64,000 bases of DNA from Piromyces finnis (GCA_002104945.1 MCFH01000016.1:558001-622000); one strand, 5' to 3'; shown: positions 37,279-50,203, counted from the stretch's first letter. Program-made: numbers and translations. Notes: generated by a model not told the origin, from the sequence alone.

Positions 37279-38637
37279 TTTATTTATTTTATTTCTAAAT
37301 AAAATAATAATAATATGAAAAAACAATAAAGAACGTTGTTATTAATATATTATTTATAAACAAATGGTAGGTCTATATTATCTTACTAACTTTTTTATTA
37401 GAGGGAAAAAAAAATATTAAAATAATAATAATAAAAAGAATTTCTCCATAAATTGATAATATAAATTTACACATTAATTAAATTTAATTAATACATGATT
37501 GTATGATACATATAAAAATATATATGTATTTTTAAATTTCATTGTCAATAAAATAATAATAGTAAAATAAAAAGTAAAAAAAAAAAAGAAAAAGAAAAAG
37601 AAAAAATAAATTATTTGTTAAAATAGCTTTTAAAACGAAAAAATATAAAAAAAATAAATGACACTCATATTTAAGTATTGGAATATTACCACAAATATTA
37701 TTTATTTTTTTAATATTCTTTAAATGTATTAATTCTACATGGAGTTACTTCATTCCAAAATTTCATAATAATTAATATAAAGAACTATTTAAACTACTTA
37801 ATATTAAATTAACTAGATTAGGTTCTTTTTCTTTTTCTTTTTTATTTAATTATTTGATTAGAAATTCAGATGTTTTTCTTTTGTTTTAAGGATTTATATT
37901 TAGAAACTTTTTTATAAGCATTTAAATTTAAATTGAATTATTAATACAATTTTTTTTATACTTCTATATTAATAACGTTTATGCAAAAGATTAAAAGAAT
38001 TATAATAATTTATGTATTTATAATTTTTTTCAAAAATTTTTAATGATAATAGTAACCTTTAATTAAAAACTATTTTAAATATATAATTCAAAATTTGAAT
38101 GATACACAATAGAAATAGTTCATTGTTTTTTTAAAAAATAAAAATCATGAAAATTCATATATTATTTTATAAAAATAGGTGTTTTATATTTAAATTTTTA
38201 ATGAATAATATATAAAATCAAAAAATAAGTAGGTTTTTTTTTATCGTATCTTCTTCAATTCACATTATAAGATTAAATAAGTAAATTATATAACACATAA
38301 TTTTTAATTATTTGAATGACATAATTATATATTTAAAAAAATTTCATAAAAATGAAATATTATTTAATTTCATAATAAAAATATTCTTTTGTTTTAAATA
38401 AATATATATTATTTTCAACAAATTATTAAGGGTAATAATGATATTCTTTTTCTACATTGTAATACTTTAAATAAAATTAGCAAAAATAATTTTTTTATTA
38501 TATGATAATATTAAAATTATTTTAAGTATTATAAAATTTTTATTAATTTCATATAATTAAAATTATTTTTAAAATAATTTTTTTACAACTTAACACAAAA
38601 GTTTCTATAATACTTTTCTATTTTTTATAATTTACTT
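37279..38637. other. Intergenic spacer between genes B and C
   Basis: Upstream of B and downstream of C. Part of it (from about 37588) is recognisably but imperfectly similar to DNA from about 43300, downstream of gene D, as expected of an old tandem duplication. No gene seen. Confidence 0.6.
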
Positions 38638-41600
38638 TTAAATACTAATCTTTTTAATAATAATTGATTTTTTAATGCTGGATGACTTTTTGATTGTAGT
38701 TTTTTTAGTAGATATCTTCTTAGAAGTAGTTTTCTTGGTAGTAGTTGATTTCTTAGTAGTTTTCTTCATAGAAATAGTTGGCTTTTTGTTTGTAGTTTTC
38801 TTAATTATGATCTTAGTAGTAACCGGCTTCTTAGTAATAGTTTTCTTGATTATGATCTTAGTATTAATTGGTTTTTTAGTAGTAGTTTTCTTAATAGTAA
38901 TTTGTTTCTTATTTGTAGTAGTTTTCTTTGTTGAAGTCTTAGTAGTAGTTGGCTTCTTGGTTGTAGTAGTTTTCTTTGTTGAAGTTTTAGTAGTAGTTGG
39001 CTTCTTGGTTGTAGTAGTTTTCTTAGTTGTAGTCTTAGTAGTAGTTGGCTTCTTGGTTGTAGTAGTTTTCTTAGTTGTAGTCTTAGTAGTAGTTGGCTTC
39101 TTGGTTGTAGAAGTAGTAGTAGTAGTAGTAGTTGTTGTTGTTGTTGTTGTTGTAGCAGTAACTTTACAAACTTCGTTATCACTTTTATCATAAATACTAT
39201 GAAAAATAAAAATTGTTAAATTTTAATTTTTAATAAAATTATTTAAAATAAAATGAAAAAATAATATATAATAGCAAGCTTACAATTCTGGAACATTAAG
39301 TTGACAGATAGATTCTGGGATAGATTTAATATTATTTCCACTAATATTACTATTTTATTATGTTAAATAATAGTAATAAAATATAATAAAATAATAAAAT
39401 ATAATAATAAAATAATAAAATATAATAAAATAATAAAATATAATAATAAAATAATAAAATATAATAAAATAATAAAATATAATAATAAAATAATAAAATA
39501 TAATAAAATAATAAAATATAATAATAAAATAATAAAATATAATAAAATAATAAAATATAATAATAAAATAATAAAATATGATTTTGTAAAATTTAATAAT
39601 TTTTAATACATATTTAATTCAGTAATGTATAATTTAGTAATGTATAATTTAGAAAACTAAAAATTTAAACTTACAGATATTTTAATTTTTTAAGATTACC
39701 AATTTTATCTGAAATTGAATCTATATTATTTTTGGAAATATTACTAATTTCAAATAATAATAAAATATGATATTTTCGGTTTAGTAAATATTAATATATA
39801 TTTTTATTTTATAAATTGAATTGAATATAATAAGTATTTATGTTATTTTATTAATTATTTATTTTATTAATTATTTATTATATTATATTTTATTTTATTT
39901 TATTTACAGATATTCAAGATTCTTTGGATTTCCAAGTAAATCTGATTCTAAAATACTAGCAATTGGACTTTTACTACTGTATTCTGATTGTTGTGAGATT
40001 ACCCTAGAATATTTTAGATATTTTAAAGAAAATTAATATCCTAAATTCTTAAATATAAATTAAAAATTATATTTATTTTACAATTTTTTTAAGTTAGCCA
40101 TTGAAAATATAGGTTCTGGAATTTCAGTTAATGGACAGGATTCATCATTAAAAACTGTACTTTCCCATGAGCAATGACTATTAAATGAAATAAATTCTCT
40201 AAATTGTATTTTATAAATATTATTATAATATATAATTTTAATTATATATAATTTATATAATAATAATATGAAATTTTAATATTTTAATAAATTTATTAAA
40301 AAAATGCATTTAATTAAAGTAAATATATTTATTTACAAATCTTCAAGATTAGTAAGATTCGTTAATTTATCAAGCTTTATGTTTTCTTCATAACCACATT
40401 CTTCTAATGTTCTATAAAAGTCAAAAATAAATCAAAAAAAGATTTTTAATTTTTTTTTTTTTTTTTTTTTTAATTAAATAAATCATATATAATATATATT
40501 TAATTACAATGATTTTAAATTTGTTAATTTTGAAAGTTCATCGATACTTGTTTGATTGAGATGATATAAATCAATAGTTCTATTAATTATTTAAAAATAT
40601 TAATTAGAAAAGAAAATAAAATACAATATCAATATTTTTTTTTATTAATAATATTTGTATTAATAATTTTTGAATTAACTAGTATTTAATATTAAAATAA
40701 CAAAAAAATTATAATGTATGTATAATTTATATTTACAATGATTTTAAATTATCTAAATTCTTTAAAATTGAAGAATCAAATATTTTATTTCTATAGACAT
40801 AAGATTTATTATCGTGTGAAATATTTCTATATTTCGATTCAGATGTTAAGTATATTACAAATATAAATATTAATATGAAAAATAAAAAAATGAATAAGCA
40901 TTTCATATTTCATTATTTCATTAATATAAATCGTTATGTTATTAGTTTTCTTAATTATTGCTTTTCTTTTCTTAATTACATATAATATATATATACTTAC
41001 AAATTACTGAGATTTTTATTATTTTTTAAAGGAGAAAGATCCACTTTTTCTACAAATGTATCCATAAATGTTCTAAATAACAAAAAAAAAAAAAAATGTA
41101 AAATGAAATTTTAAAATTGAATAACTTTATTTTAAAAATATTATAAGGGTATTAAAATAGTTTCTAATAATTACACTTTTTCAAGATTCTTTAAAGTAGC
41201 AAGATCATCAATTACATATTGTGGAATATCGCCATTACTTAAAACCCTTTTTATTTATATATTTTATATATAATCAAGTTAAAGAAAAGAAACATATTAT
41301 AACAGTTTTAAATTTATAATCTACTTACAAGTTTTTAACAGAACCTGGTATATTTAAAATATCCTTTTCTTTTAAGTCTGTATTTTTAAAACCAAAAAGG
41401 TTTCTAATTTAAATATTTGATAATATAGATAATATAAATAATATAAATTATATAAATAATATAAATAATATAACTAGTTAATTATAATTATATAATATTT
41501 AAAGTATTGTATTGTTTATTTCAACATAAGTATATATATTTTAAATTTATATTTTATATTATATATTGTATTACAAAGTTTTTAAATTAGTCAAGTTCGA

Positions 41601-42229
41601 AATTGAACTTGGAAAAGTATCAGTAACAGAATCTCCTCTTAAGAAATCAATATTTGAGGAATGATATTGGTTTAATTTATCAAGATGACTATTATAAATA
41701 TTTAAAATATATATTATTATTAATAAAATTGTTTTATTAATATTATTGTTTTTAATGTTATTATTATTGGTAATTATATATTATTTAATTTTTTTTTTAT
41801 TTTAAAAAGTAAAAAAAAAATAATTACACATATTCAAGGGTGTCATATGAAAGTATTTTGTTCAATTCCTCGGTAGTTAAACCATAAATATACATTGATC
41901 TTTTTATTTAAATAAAAGAATAAAATAATAATAATAATAATAATAAAATATATCAAAATTTACATGGTTATTTTCTTTTTAAGTTTATTTTATTAAAAGA
42001 CTATTTTATTATGTTTATTATTTACTTACAAAGAATTAACTTTTCCTTGGTCATTTACTCCACAATCATTAAGATTTAATTGATATCCTCTAAATTCGTC
42101 ATAAAAATCTTTTCCCTTATTTTTTTCTAATAATAAATTATAAATTTCTTCACAATCATTAGTTGATTCATTTGCCAAAACAAAGCAAGAAATGGATGAT
42201 ACAATTGCAAGTTTTTGAAATATTTTCAT
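38638..42229 (-). CDS. Gene C: secreted LRR protein with Thr/Lys/Pro-rich tail
   Basis: Fourteen phase-2 exons: 42229-42030, 41899-41828, 41688-41575, 41403-41329, 41246-41175, 41072-41001, 40826-40737, 40579-40508, 40411-40337, 40198-40082, 40003-39908, 39743-39675, 39349-39284 and 39196-38638; 582 residues. Starts with a signal peptide (MKIFQKLAIVSSISCFVLA). The middle is irregular LRR (INxIxSIPxSICQL, LKNLDNLKSL) with Cys-containing inserts. The last exon gives about 185 residues rich in TTTKKPTTTK units, mucin-like and probably O-glycosylated, as in surface adhesins. No GPI signal is obvious: the tail ends in Lys/Ile (KKSIIIKKISI). Gene D is a near-identical copy. An in-frame ATG within the intron at 40906 offers a second start. 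Exon edges are less regular here than in A and B, so some borders may be off. Confidence 0.83.
39365..39580. repeat. (AATAATAAAATAT)-type minisatellite in a gene C intron
   Basis: Imperfect tandem units of ATAATAAAATAT and longer variants. Gene D's copy is about 96 bp shorter, the only sizeable intronic difference between the two genes. Confidence 0.9.
40737..40906 (-). CDS. Alternative first exon of gene C with its own hydrophobic leader
   Basis: Reading from ATG at 40906, the frame MKCLFIFLFFILIFIFVIYL, then TSESKYR, runs without a stop into the exon that ends at 40737, in the same frame as gene C. In the long transcript this stretch is intronic. It would give a shorter protein beginning with a signal peptide or signal anchor. 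The upstream exon read past its donor stops at once (TTG TAA), so the locus could also be two adjacent genes. Confidence 0.5.
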
Positions 42230-44606
42230 TTTATATGATTACAAATAAATTTTTTCTTTGTTTTTATTTTTTTAACGAAGGAACCGAAGTCTTAATTTAT
42301 ATATATATTTTTCCTTTAAAATAAAATTATGTTATATTTTAACAATTATAATTTTTTTTTTAACCACTTTATGAAGTCGTACAAGAGATTTAATTAATTT
42401 CCATAAAAATAAAAATGTTAACTTTAATTATTAATAATTATATATTAAGTTAAAAATCAAAATTTAATATTTTTCATTAATAATATAATCATATATTCAT
42501 GAAAATCCAGAAAATATAAAATATTAATTTTATTGAAAAAGAATGAAATTCCTATTATTACTGAATATAAATAAATAAAAAAAAAAAAAAACATTAATTT
42601 ACCATTGAATGAATAAAAATTTTTAATATACATTTTCAATTTCTTTTATACTAAATTGTGTGTTTTACATTTTACAATTATCCTAAGGTTTATTACATTT
42701 TAATATAATAAATATCAAAACCTTTATTTATTAATTAAAGTTCAATAATAATTATATAAATTTTTAATAGGAATGAAAGTTCTAGATAAATTATATTCTT
42801 TTATTATTTACTTATTGTTAGAATATGTGAAATATATGTTAATTATATTATCATAAATATACTGTAAAATAAATAATATATTATTAAACTCTTAAACCAA
42901 TATTAAATAATTGTAAACTCTTTATTATAAATTATAAAATGTATATTAACAACCTATATTAGTAACATATTATTATATATATATATTTTTGACATTTACT
43001 ACAATTATATGTATTTTCTTTACACATGAAAATATATTAAAAAACTAGTAAAATTACAAAGATGACATTGAAATCGCAAAAGAATATCAAAGTTATGTTC
43101 TGTATATTATCAAGTGAAGACATATTACAAAGTCAAAAATAAAAAAAAATATTGATATTTATGAGATTCAAACAAACTTGTTTATTACTTTGCTTTTATG
43201 TTTTTTTGAAAATTTTATATTGAATTTTTATGTTAAAATATAAAAAATATTGTGTAATTTCTAATGAGATCTAGAAATATCCTGGTAGGTAAAAGAAATA
43301 AAAAAGAAAAAATAAATTCTTTGTTAAAATAACTTTTAAAACGAAAAATATAAAAAATAATTGACATTTACATTTAAATATTACTATTAAATTTATTTTA
43401 ATAATTAAGATACATTCTACCTAAAAAGTTTTTTCATTTCATAATTCCATAATAATTAATATATAGAGATGCTATTTAAATTACTTAATATTAAATTAAC
43501 GATGATTAGATTCTTTCTCTTATTTTATTTTTTAATTAATTATTTAAGTAGAAATTCAAATATTTTTCTTTTATTACACAATGAATATTTTTAATTAATT
43601 CTTAGGATTGAAGGTTTACAACAAATATAAACAACTTATGGAAATTATTAAATTTCAGGATATATGTATTTGACTGTTAAAAAAGTATTAAAATAACTTT
43701 ATTTATTATATATTAATTTTCATAAAGATATAAGTTATCATCAACGAAATGAAACACTAAGTTTCTCAGTAAAAGAATAAGTCCAATTTTATTAATAATT
43801 TTGTACAGTTTCTATTTCCTATGTATAAAAAGAATTTAATTTCAATCATTGATAATACTAAATGTATTTAAAAAATTTGGATGATGCCAGTAGAAATATA
43901 GAAATAATTCAATTTTTTTTTTTTTTTTTTAACAGCATCAAATATTTTAAATTTTATTATTAATTTAATTAAAATTATAATACATGTAATAAAAAAATTA
44001 AATATAAAAAAAAATATGTTTAAATAAACACAAATGAATAAAACTTGGGTATAATGTATTCTAGTAATTTTAATTAAAGTAAGAAAGCCACTATTATACT
44101 AAAGTATAATAATTGTATTTGACTTCCCAATGGGACACCAAGCCAAAGATCAAAATTTTATTATAAAAAAAAAAACTATAAAAATGTATTTTTTTATGAT
44201 TTTTATTTGAATCTTTAATAATATAATCAAATTAAAAAAAAATTTTTTTCATTAACTTATTTATTGTTTTCAATTTATACTAAAACATAAATATCAACAT
44301 TTTATTATTTTTATTATTTTTATTATTATTACTATTATTATTATTATTTTTATACACCAAAGTTTAATTTATTAAGATATTTATTAATATTTTATATATT
44401 TTTATTTCAAATTATTTAATAAGTAATTATAAATTTTTCATACAAATTATAAAAAATTTTTCGAATGCTATTAGCGTAAATTATTTTTTTTTTTTATTAT
44501 ATGATAATATTGAAAAAAATTTATACATTATAAAAATTTTTATCATTACTATAATTAAAATTATTTAACATAAAAGTTTTTATAATACTTTTATATTTTT
44601 TATAAT
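42230..44606. other. Intergenic spacer between genes C and D
   Basis: Upstream of C and downstream of D. Contains no gene that I can support. A short C/G-richer patch at about 44118-44152 (CTTCCCAATGGGACACCAAG) stands out in the A+T background. Confidence 0.55.
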
Positions 44607-47600
44607 TTACTTTTTAATACTAGTCTTTTTAATAATAGTTACTTTTTTAGTCTTTGTTAATTTTTTGGTTGTAGTTTTCTTAGTAGAAGTTGATTTCTTA
44701 GTAGTTGTCTTCTTAGAAGTAGTTTTTTTAGTAGTAGTTGGCTTCTTAGTAGTAGTAGTTTTCTTTGTTGAAGTTTTAGTAGTAGTTGGCTTCTTTGTTG
44801 TAGTAGTTTTCTTTGTTGAGGTTTTAGTAGTAGTTGGCTTCTTGGTTGTAGTAGTTTTCTTTGTTGAAGTTTTAGTAGTAGTTGGCTTCTTGGTTGTAGT
44901 AGTTTTCTTAGTTGTAGTCTTAGTAGTAGTTGGCTTCTTGGTTGTAGAAGTAGTAGTAGTAGTAGTTGTTGTTGTTGTTGTTGTTGTTGTTGTAGCAGTA
45001 ACTTTACAAACTTCGTTATCACTTTTATCATAAATACTATGAAAAATAAAAATTGTTAAATTTTAATTTTTAATAAAATTATTTAAAATAAAATGAAAAA
45101 ATAATATATAATAGCAAGCTTACAATTCTGGAACATTAAGTTGACAGATAGATTCTGGGATAGATTTAATATTATTTCCACTAATATTACTATTTTATTA
45201 TGTTAAATAATAGTAATAAAATATAATAAAATAATAAAATATAATAATAAAATAATAAAATATAATAATAAAATAATAAAATATAATAAAATAATAAAAT
45301 ATAATAATAAAATAATAAAATATGATTTTGTAAAATTTAATAATTTTTAATACATATTTAATTCAGTAATGTATAATTTAGTAATGTATAATTTAGAAAA
45401 CTAAAAATTTAAACTTACAGATATTTTAATTTTTTAAGATTACCAATTTTATCTGAAATTGAATCTATATTATTTTTGGAAATATTACTAATTTCAAATA
45501 ATAATAAAATATGATATTTTCGGTTTAGTAAATATTAATATATATTTTTATTTTATAAATTGAATTGAATATAATAAGTATTTATGTTATTTTATTAATT
45601 ATTTATTTTATTAATTATTTATTATATTATATTTTATTTTATTTTATTTACAGATATTCAAGATTCTTTGGATTTCCAAGTAAATCTGATTCTAAAATAC
45701 TAGCAATTGGACTTTTACTACTGTATTCTGATTGTTGTGAGATTACCCTAGAATATTTTAGATATTTTAAAGAAAATTAATATCCTAAATTCTTAAATAT
45801 AAATTAAAAATTATATTTATTTTACAATTTTTTTAAGTTAGCCATTGAAAATATAGATTCTGGAATTTCAGTTAATGGACAGGATTCATCACTAAAAACT
45901 GTACTTTCCCATGAGCAATGACTATTAAATGAAATAAATTCTCTAAATTGTATTTTATAAATATTATTATAATATATAATTTTAATTATATATAATTTAT
46001 ATAATAATAATATGAAATTTTAATATTTTAATAAATTTATTAAAAAAATGCATTTAATTAAAGTAAATATATTTATTTACAAATCTTCAAGATTAGTAAG
46101 ATTCGTTAATTTATCAAGCTTTATGTTTTCTTCATAACCACATTCTTCTAATGTTCTATAAAAGTCAAAAATAAATCAAAAAAAGATTTTTAATTTTTTT
46201 TTTTTTTTTTCTTTTAATTAAATAAATCATATATAATATATATTTAATTACAATGATTTTAAATTTGTTAATTTTGAAAGTTCATCGATACTTGTTTGAT
46301 TGAGATGATATAAATCAATAGTTCTATTAATTATTTAAAAATATTAATTAGAAAAGAAAATAAAATACAATATCAATATTTTTTTTTATTAATAATATTT
46401 GTATTAATAATTTTTGAATTAACTAGTATTTAATATTAAAATAACAAAAAAATTATAATGTATGTATAATTTATATTTACAATGATTTTAAATTATCTAA
46501 ATTCTTTAAAATTGAAGAATCAAATATTTTATTTCTATAGACATAAGATTTATTATCGTGTGAAATATTTCTATATTTCGATTCAGATGTTAAGTATATT
46601 ACAAATATAAATATTAATATGAAAAATAAAAAAATGAATAAGCATTTCATATTTCATTATTTCATTAATATAAATCGTTATGTTATTAGTTTTCTTAATT
46701 ATTGCTTTTCTTTTCTTAATTACATATAATATATATATACTTACAAATTACTGAGATTTTTATTATTTTTTAAAGGAGAAAGATCCACTTTTTCTACAAA
46801 TGTATCCATAAATGTTCTAAATAACAAAAAAAAAAAAAAATGTAAAATGAAATTTTAAAATTGAATAACTTTATTTTAAAAATATTATAAGGGTATTAAA
46901 ATAGTTTCTAATAATTACACTTTTTCAAGATTCTTTAAAGTAGCAAGATCATCAATTACATATTGTGGAATATCGCCATTACTTAAAACCCTTTTTATTT
47001 ATATATTTTATATATAATCAAGTTAAAGAAAAGAAACATATTATAACAGTTTTAAATTTATAATCTACTTACAAGTTTTTAACAGAACCTGGTATATTTA
47101 AAATATCCTTTTCTTTTAAGTCTGTATTTTTAAAACCAAAAAGGTTTCTAATTTAAATATTTGATAATATAGATAATATAAATAATATAAATTATATAAA
47201 TAATATAAATAATATAACTAGTTAATTATAATTATATAATATTTAAAGTATTGTATTGTTTATTTCAACATAAGTATATATATTTTAAATTTATATTTTA
47301 TATTATATATTGTATTACAAAGTTTTTAAATTAGTCAAGTTCGAAATTGAACTTGGAAAAGTATCAGTAACAGAATCTCCTCTTAAGAAATCAATATTTG
47401 AGGAATGATATTGGTTTAATTTATCAAGATGACTATTATAAATATTTAAAATATATATTATTATTAATAAAATTGTTTTATTAATATTATTGTTTTTAAT
47501 GTTATTATTATTGGTAATTATATATTATTTAATTTTTTTTTTATTTTAAAAAGTAAAAAAAAAATAATTACACATATTCAAGGGTGTCATATGAAAGTAT

Positions 47601-47973
47601 TTTGTTCAATTCCTCGGTAGTTAAACCATAAATATACATTGATCTTTTTATTTAAATAAAAGAATAAAATAATAATAATAATAATAATAAAATATATCAA
47701 AATTTACATGGTTATTTTCTTTTTAAGTTTATTTTATTAAAAGACTATTTTATTATGTTTATTATTTACTTACAAAGAATTAACTTTTCCTTGGTCATTT
47801 ACTCCACAATCATTAAGATTTAATTGATATCCTCTAAATTCGTCATAAAAATCTTTTCCCTTATTTTTTTCTAATAATAAATTATAAATTTCTTCACAAT
47901 CATTAGTTGATTCCTTTGCCAAAACAAGGCAAGAAAGGGAGGAAACAAGTGCAAGCTTTTGAAATATTTTCAT
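44607..47973 (-). CDS. Gene D: tandem copy of gene C, shorter Thr/Lys tail
   Basis: Exon plan identical to gene C. From the exon 45487-45419 upward every border is shifted by exactly 5744 bp; first exon 47973-47774, last exons 45189-45124 and 45036-44607; 539 residues. The signal peptide differs slightly (MKIFQKLALVSSLSCLVLAK). LRR body and introns are almost base-for-base the same as C; I noticed one Pro/Ser change (GAACCT versus GAATCT) in the exon 45942-45826. The Thr/Lys/Pro tail is about 43 residues shorter and ends differently (KKTSIKK). The same intronic ATG with hydrophobic leader is present at 46650. Its upstream region is cut by a copia retrotransposon 279 bp from the start codon. 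Confidence 0.83.
45205..45322. repeat. (AATAATAAAATAT)-type minisatellite in a gene D intron
   Basis: Shorter allele-like version of the array in the matching intron of gene C. Confidence 0.88.
46481..46650 (-). CDS. Alternative first exon of gene D with hydrophobic leader
   Basis: Same arrangement as in gene C: ATG at 46650 opens MKCLFIFLFFILIFIFVIYL in frame with the exon ending at 46481. Identity with gene C is not independent evidence, because this region is nearly identical in both copies. Confidence 0.45.
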
Positions 47974-48246
47974 TTTTATATTATTATTACAACTAACTAA
48001 TATATTTTTTTTCCTATTTTTAATATTTGTATTTATACTTTTTTTTTTTTTTAAACAAAGAAACAAATGTCTTTGTATTTATATTTATTTTTTATTCTAA
48101 AAATATTTTAATTATTAATATTTTCGTATTAAAAATAACTGAATTTAATCTTTCTTCCACCACTTAAATAAATAAAATCGTCGTACAAGAGATTAAATTA
48201 ATTTTAAATGATTTTAAAATGATTAACTTTAATTATTAATAATTAT
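47974..48246. other. Truncated upstream region of gene D
   Basis: 5' flank of gene D, diverged from gene C's flank directly after the start codon but sharing GTCGTACAAGAGATT and TTAATTATTAATAATTATAT. The native promoter continues on the far side of the copia insertion. Confidence 0.6.
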
Positions 48247-48251
48247 ATATT
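48247..48251. repeat. Target-site duplication ATATT, left copy (copia)
   Basis: ATATT directly precedes the TG of the 5' LTR and is repeated at 61079-61083 directly after the CA of the 3' LTR. Confidence 0.9.
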
Positions 48252-48508
48252 TGTGAACATTTATGGACACATAATTTTATTTATTTATATCATATATTTA
48301 TTACACACGTGACTATTTTATAAAAACATAAACATGTATTAAAAGTGTTGTAAACGTAATGTCTACGTGTTGTAGAGAAAGTTTTTATTTATTTTTTTAT
48401 GGTCACATGACCTTACATCTCATTATATAACTGTAATATTTACAATGTAACTTTTTCTCTTTGTTAACCTTATTAATAAAATTATTTATTAATTAAATTT
48501 ATTTCACA
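48252..48508 (+). repeat. Copia 5' LTR
   Basis: 257 bp, TGTGAACATT...TTTCACA. Differs from the 3' LTR mainly by a 4-bp indel in a T/A run. Confidence 0.95.
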
Positions 48509-48527
48509 GATTAAGAGTCTCAAACTC
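48509..48527 (+). promoter_or_regulatory. Copia primer-binding site, tRNA-Lys anticodon-arm-like
   Basis: Directly after the LTR: GATTAAGAGTCTCAAACTC. Its complement contains GACTCTTAATC, the anticodon loop sequence typical of tRNA-Lys(CUU). This suggests priming by a cleaved tRNA half, as known for Drosophila copia and yeast Ty5 with other tRNAs. Inference; the host tRNA is not in the window. Confidence 0.55.
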
Positions 48528-49009
48528 TAATCAATAATAAAATTTCTTAAGAAAAATTTAAAGCAAAAAATTTTTGTGTGTTTAAAATTTTAGTATGTCC
48601 CAGCAATTAATTTTAGCCAATAATCAACGTCTTCATGGAAAATCCAACTTTGACACTTGGAGTCTTTTAATCAAGTCAGCTGCTTCTAGACAGGGTCTAA
48701 CTAGCTATCTTGATTATGACATTGTTGGAACCATCAAAGACAACAGCTTTAAGATAGACTTTAATCTTAAAGATGTTTACACTATGGCTATTGTAAAAAT
48801 TATTGCTAACTACCGTACTAATAACTTACTCGCGTCCGTTTACAAAACCTTCACTAAAGCTATGGGGGAGGACGCAAACCCAAGCAGCAACATTAATAAC
48901 ATTAATGTTGTAGCCGCCAATAAATTGGCAAACTCGCCAATTTATAAGGCCGAGATAGTATCAGCAGCTGAAAGTCTTAATGCTGATGCACACCTTATGA
49001 TCATTCAAA

Positions 49010-49014
49010 ATGTG
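49010..49014. repeat. Target-site duplication ATGTG, left copy (outer small element)
   Basis: Inside copia gag; repeated at 55943-55947. Dropping one copy plus the insert restores the gag reading frame, which confirms the border. Confidence 0.93.
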
Positions 49015-50203
49015 TGTAAAGATATAATATATATCTTTAGATTATTTAATAATTAATTATTAATTATTAAATAATAAATTAATATTTAGTAAAACTGATT
49101 ATAAAATTTTTGAGTAAATTTTATGGAATAATTTAATAATAAATTATTTTATAATAATTCCGTTAAATTTAAATTAAGATAAATATTTAAGTTTAAGGAA
49201 TAAAAGAATTTTAATTAAATTTAAATATTTCAAATATTTTAAATAATTAAAATATTTTTCAAATACTTTTTATTTAATTTTAGAATAGATTATACTTTTT
49301 TATTTAAATTTAGAATAGTTTAATAATTTTAACTTAGTTTTAAAAATAGATTTATTTATATTTCAATAGGAAATATATTAAGAATAGTATTGATAATATT
49401 AAATTAATTTATAGAAAATACATGGGCTTTATTCAATTTTGAGTTTACTCAAATTGAATTAAAAGTATAATGAATTAGTTTAGTTTAGTTCTGTTATTTT
49501 ATTATTTAATTAAATTAGTTTTGTTTATTTTATATTAAATATGTAAAAGTATAAAATTTAAAACAGATTTCATACTTAAAACAAAACAATTTTTATTAAC
49601 ACAAAAATAAAAAAATAAAACATTAAATTTTTATTTTAAGAAAACATTTTATTTAAACTCTTAAAAATATTATTAGATATATAATAGTTAATAATTAAAA
49701 AATTGAAAATAACAATTACATCGATTTAACAAATAAAAATTACATGTATTTATATTTTTTCATAATTATATTCTAATATATTATTCTATTTAAATAAACA
49801 TATATTTAATATAAAATAAACAAAACTAATTTAATTAAATAATAAAATAACAGAACTAAACTAAACTAATTCATTATACTTTTAATTCAATTTGAGTAAA
49901 CTCAAAATTGAATAAAGCCCATGTATTTTCTATAAATTAATTTAATATTATCAATACTATTCTTAATATATTTCCTATTGAAATATAAATAAATCTATTT
50001 TTAAAACTAAGTTAAAATTATTAAACTATTCTAAATTTAAATAAAAAAGTATAATCTATTCTAAAATTAAATAAAAAGTATTTGAAAAATATTTTAATTA
50101 TTTAAAATATTTGAAATATTTAAATTTAATTAAAATTCTTTTATTCCTTAAACTTAAATATTTATCTTAATTTAAATTTAACGGAATTATTATAAAATAA
50201 TTT

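Noticed and set aside
38675-39193. Val/Phe-rich plus-strand frame resembling a membrane protein (also 44665-45033)
   Set aside because: Mirror image of the Thr/Lys/Pro tail on the minus strand, which continues in frame from the spliced LRR gene and ends in a proper stop.
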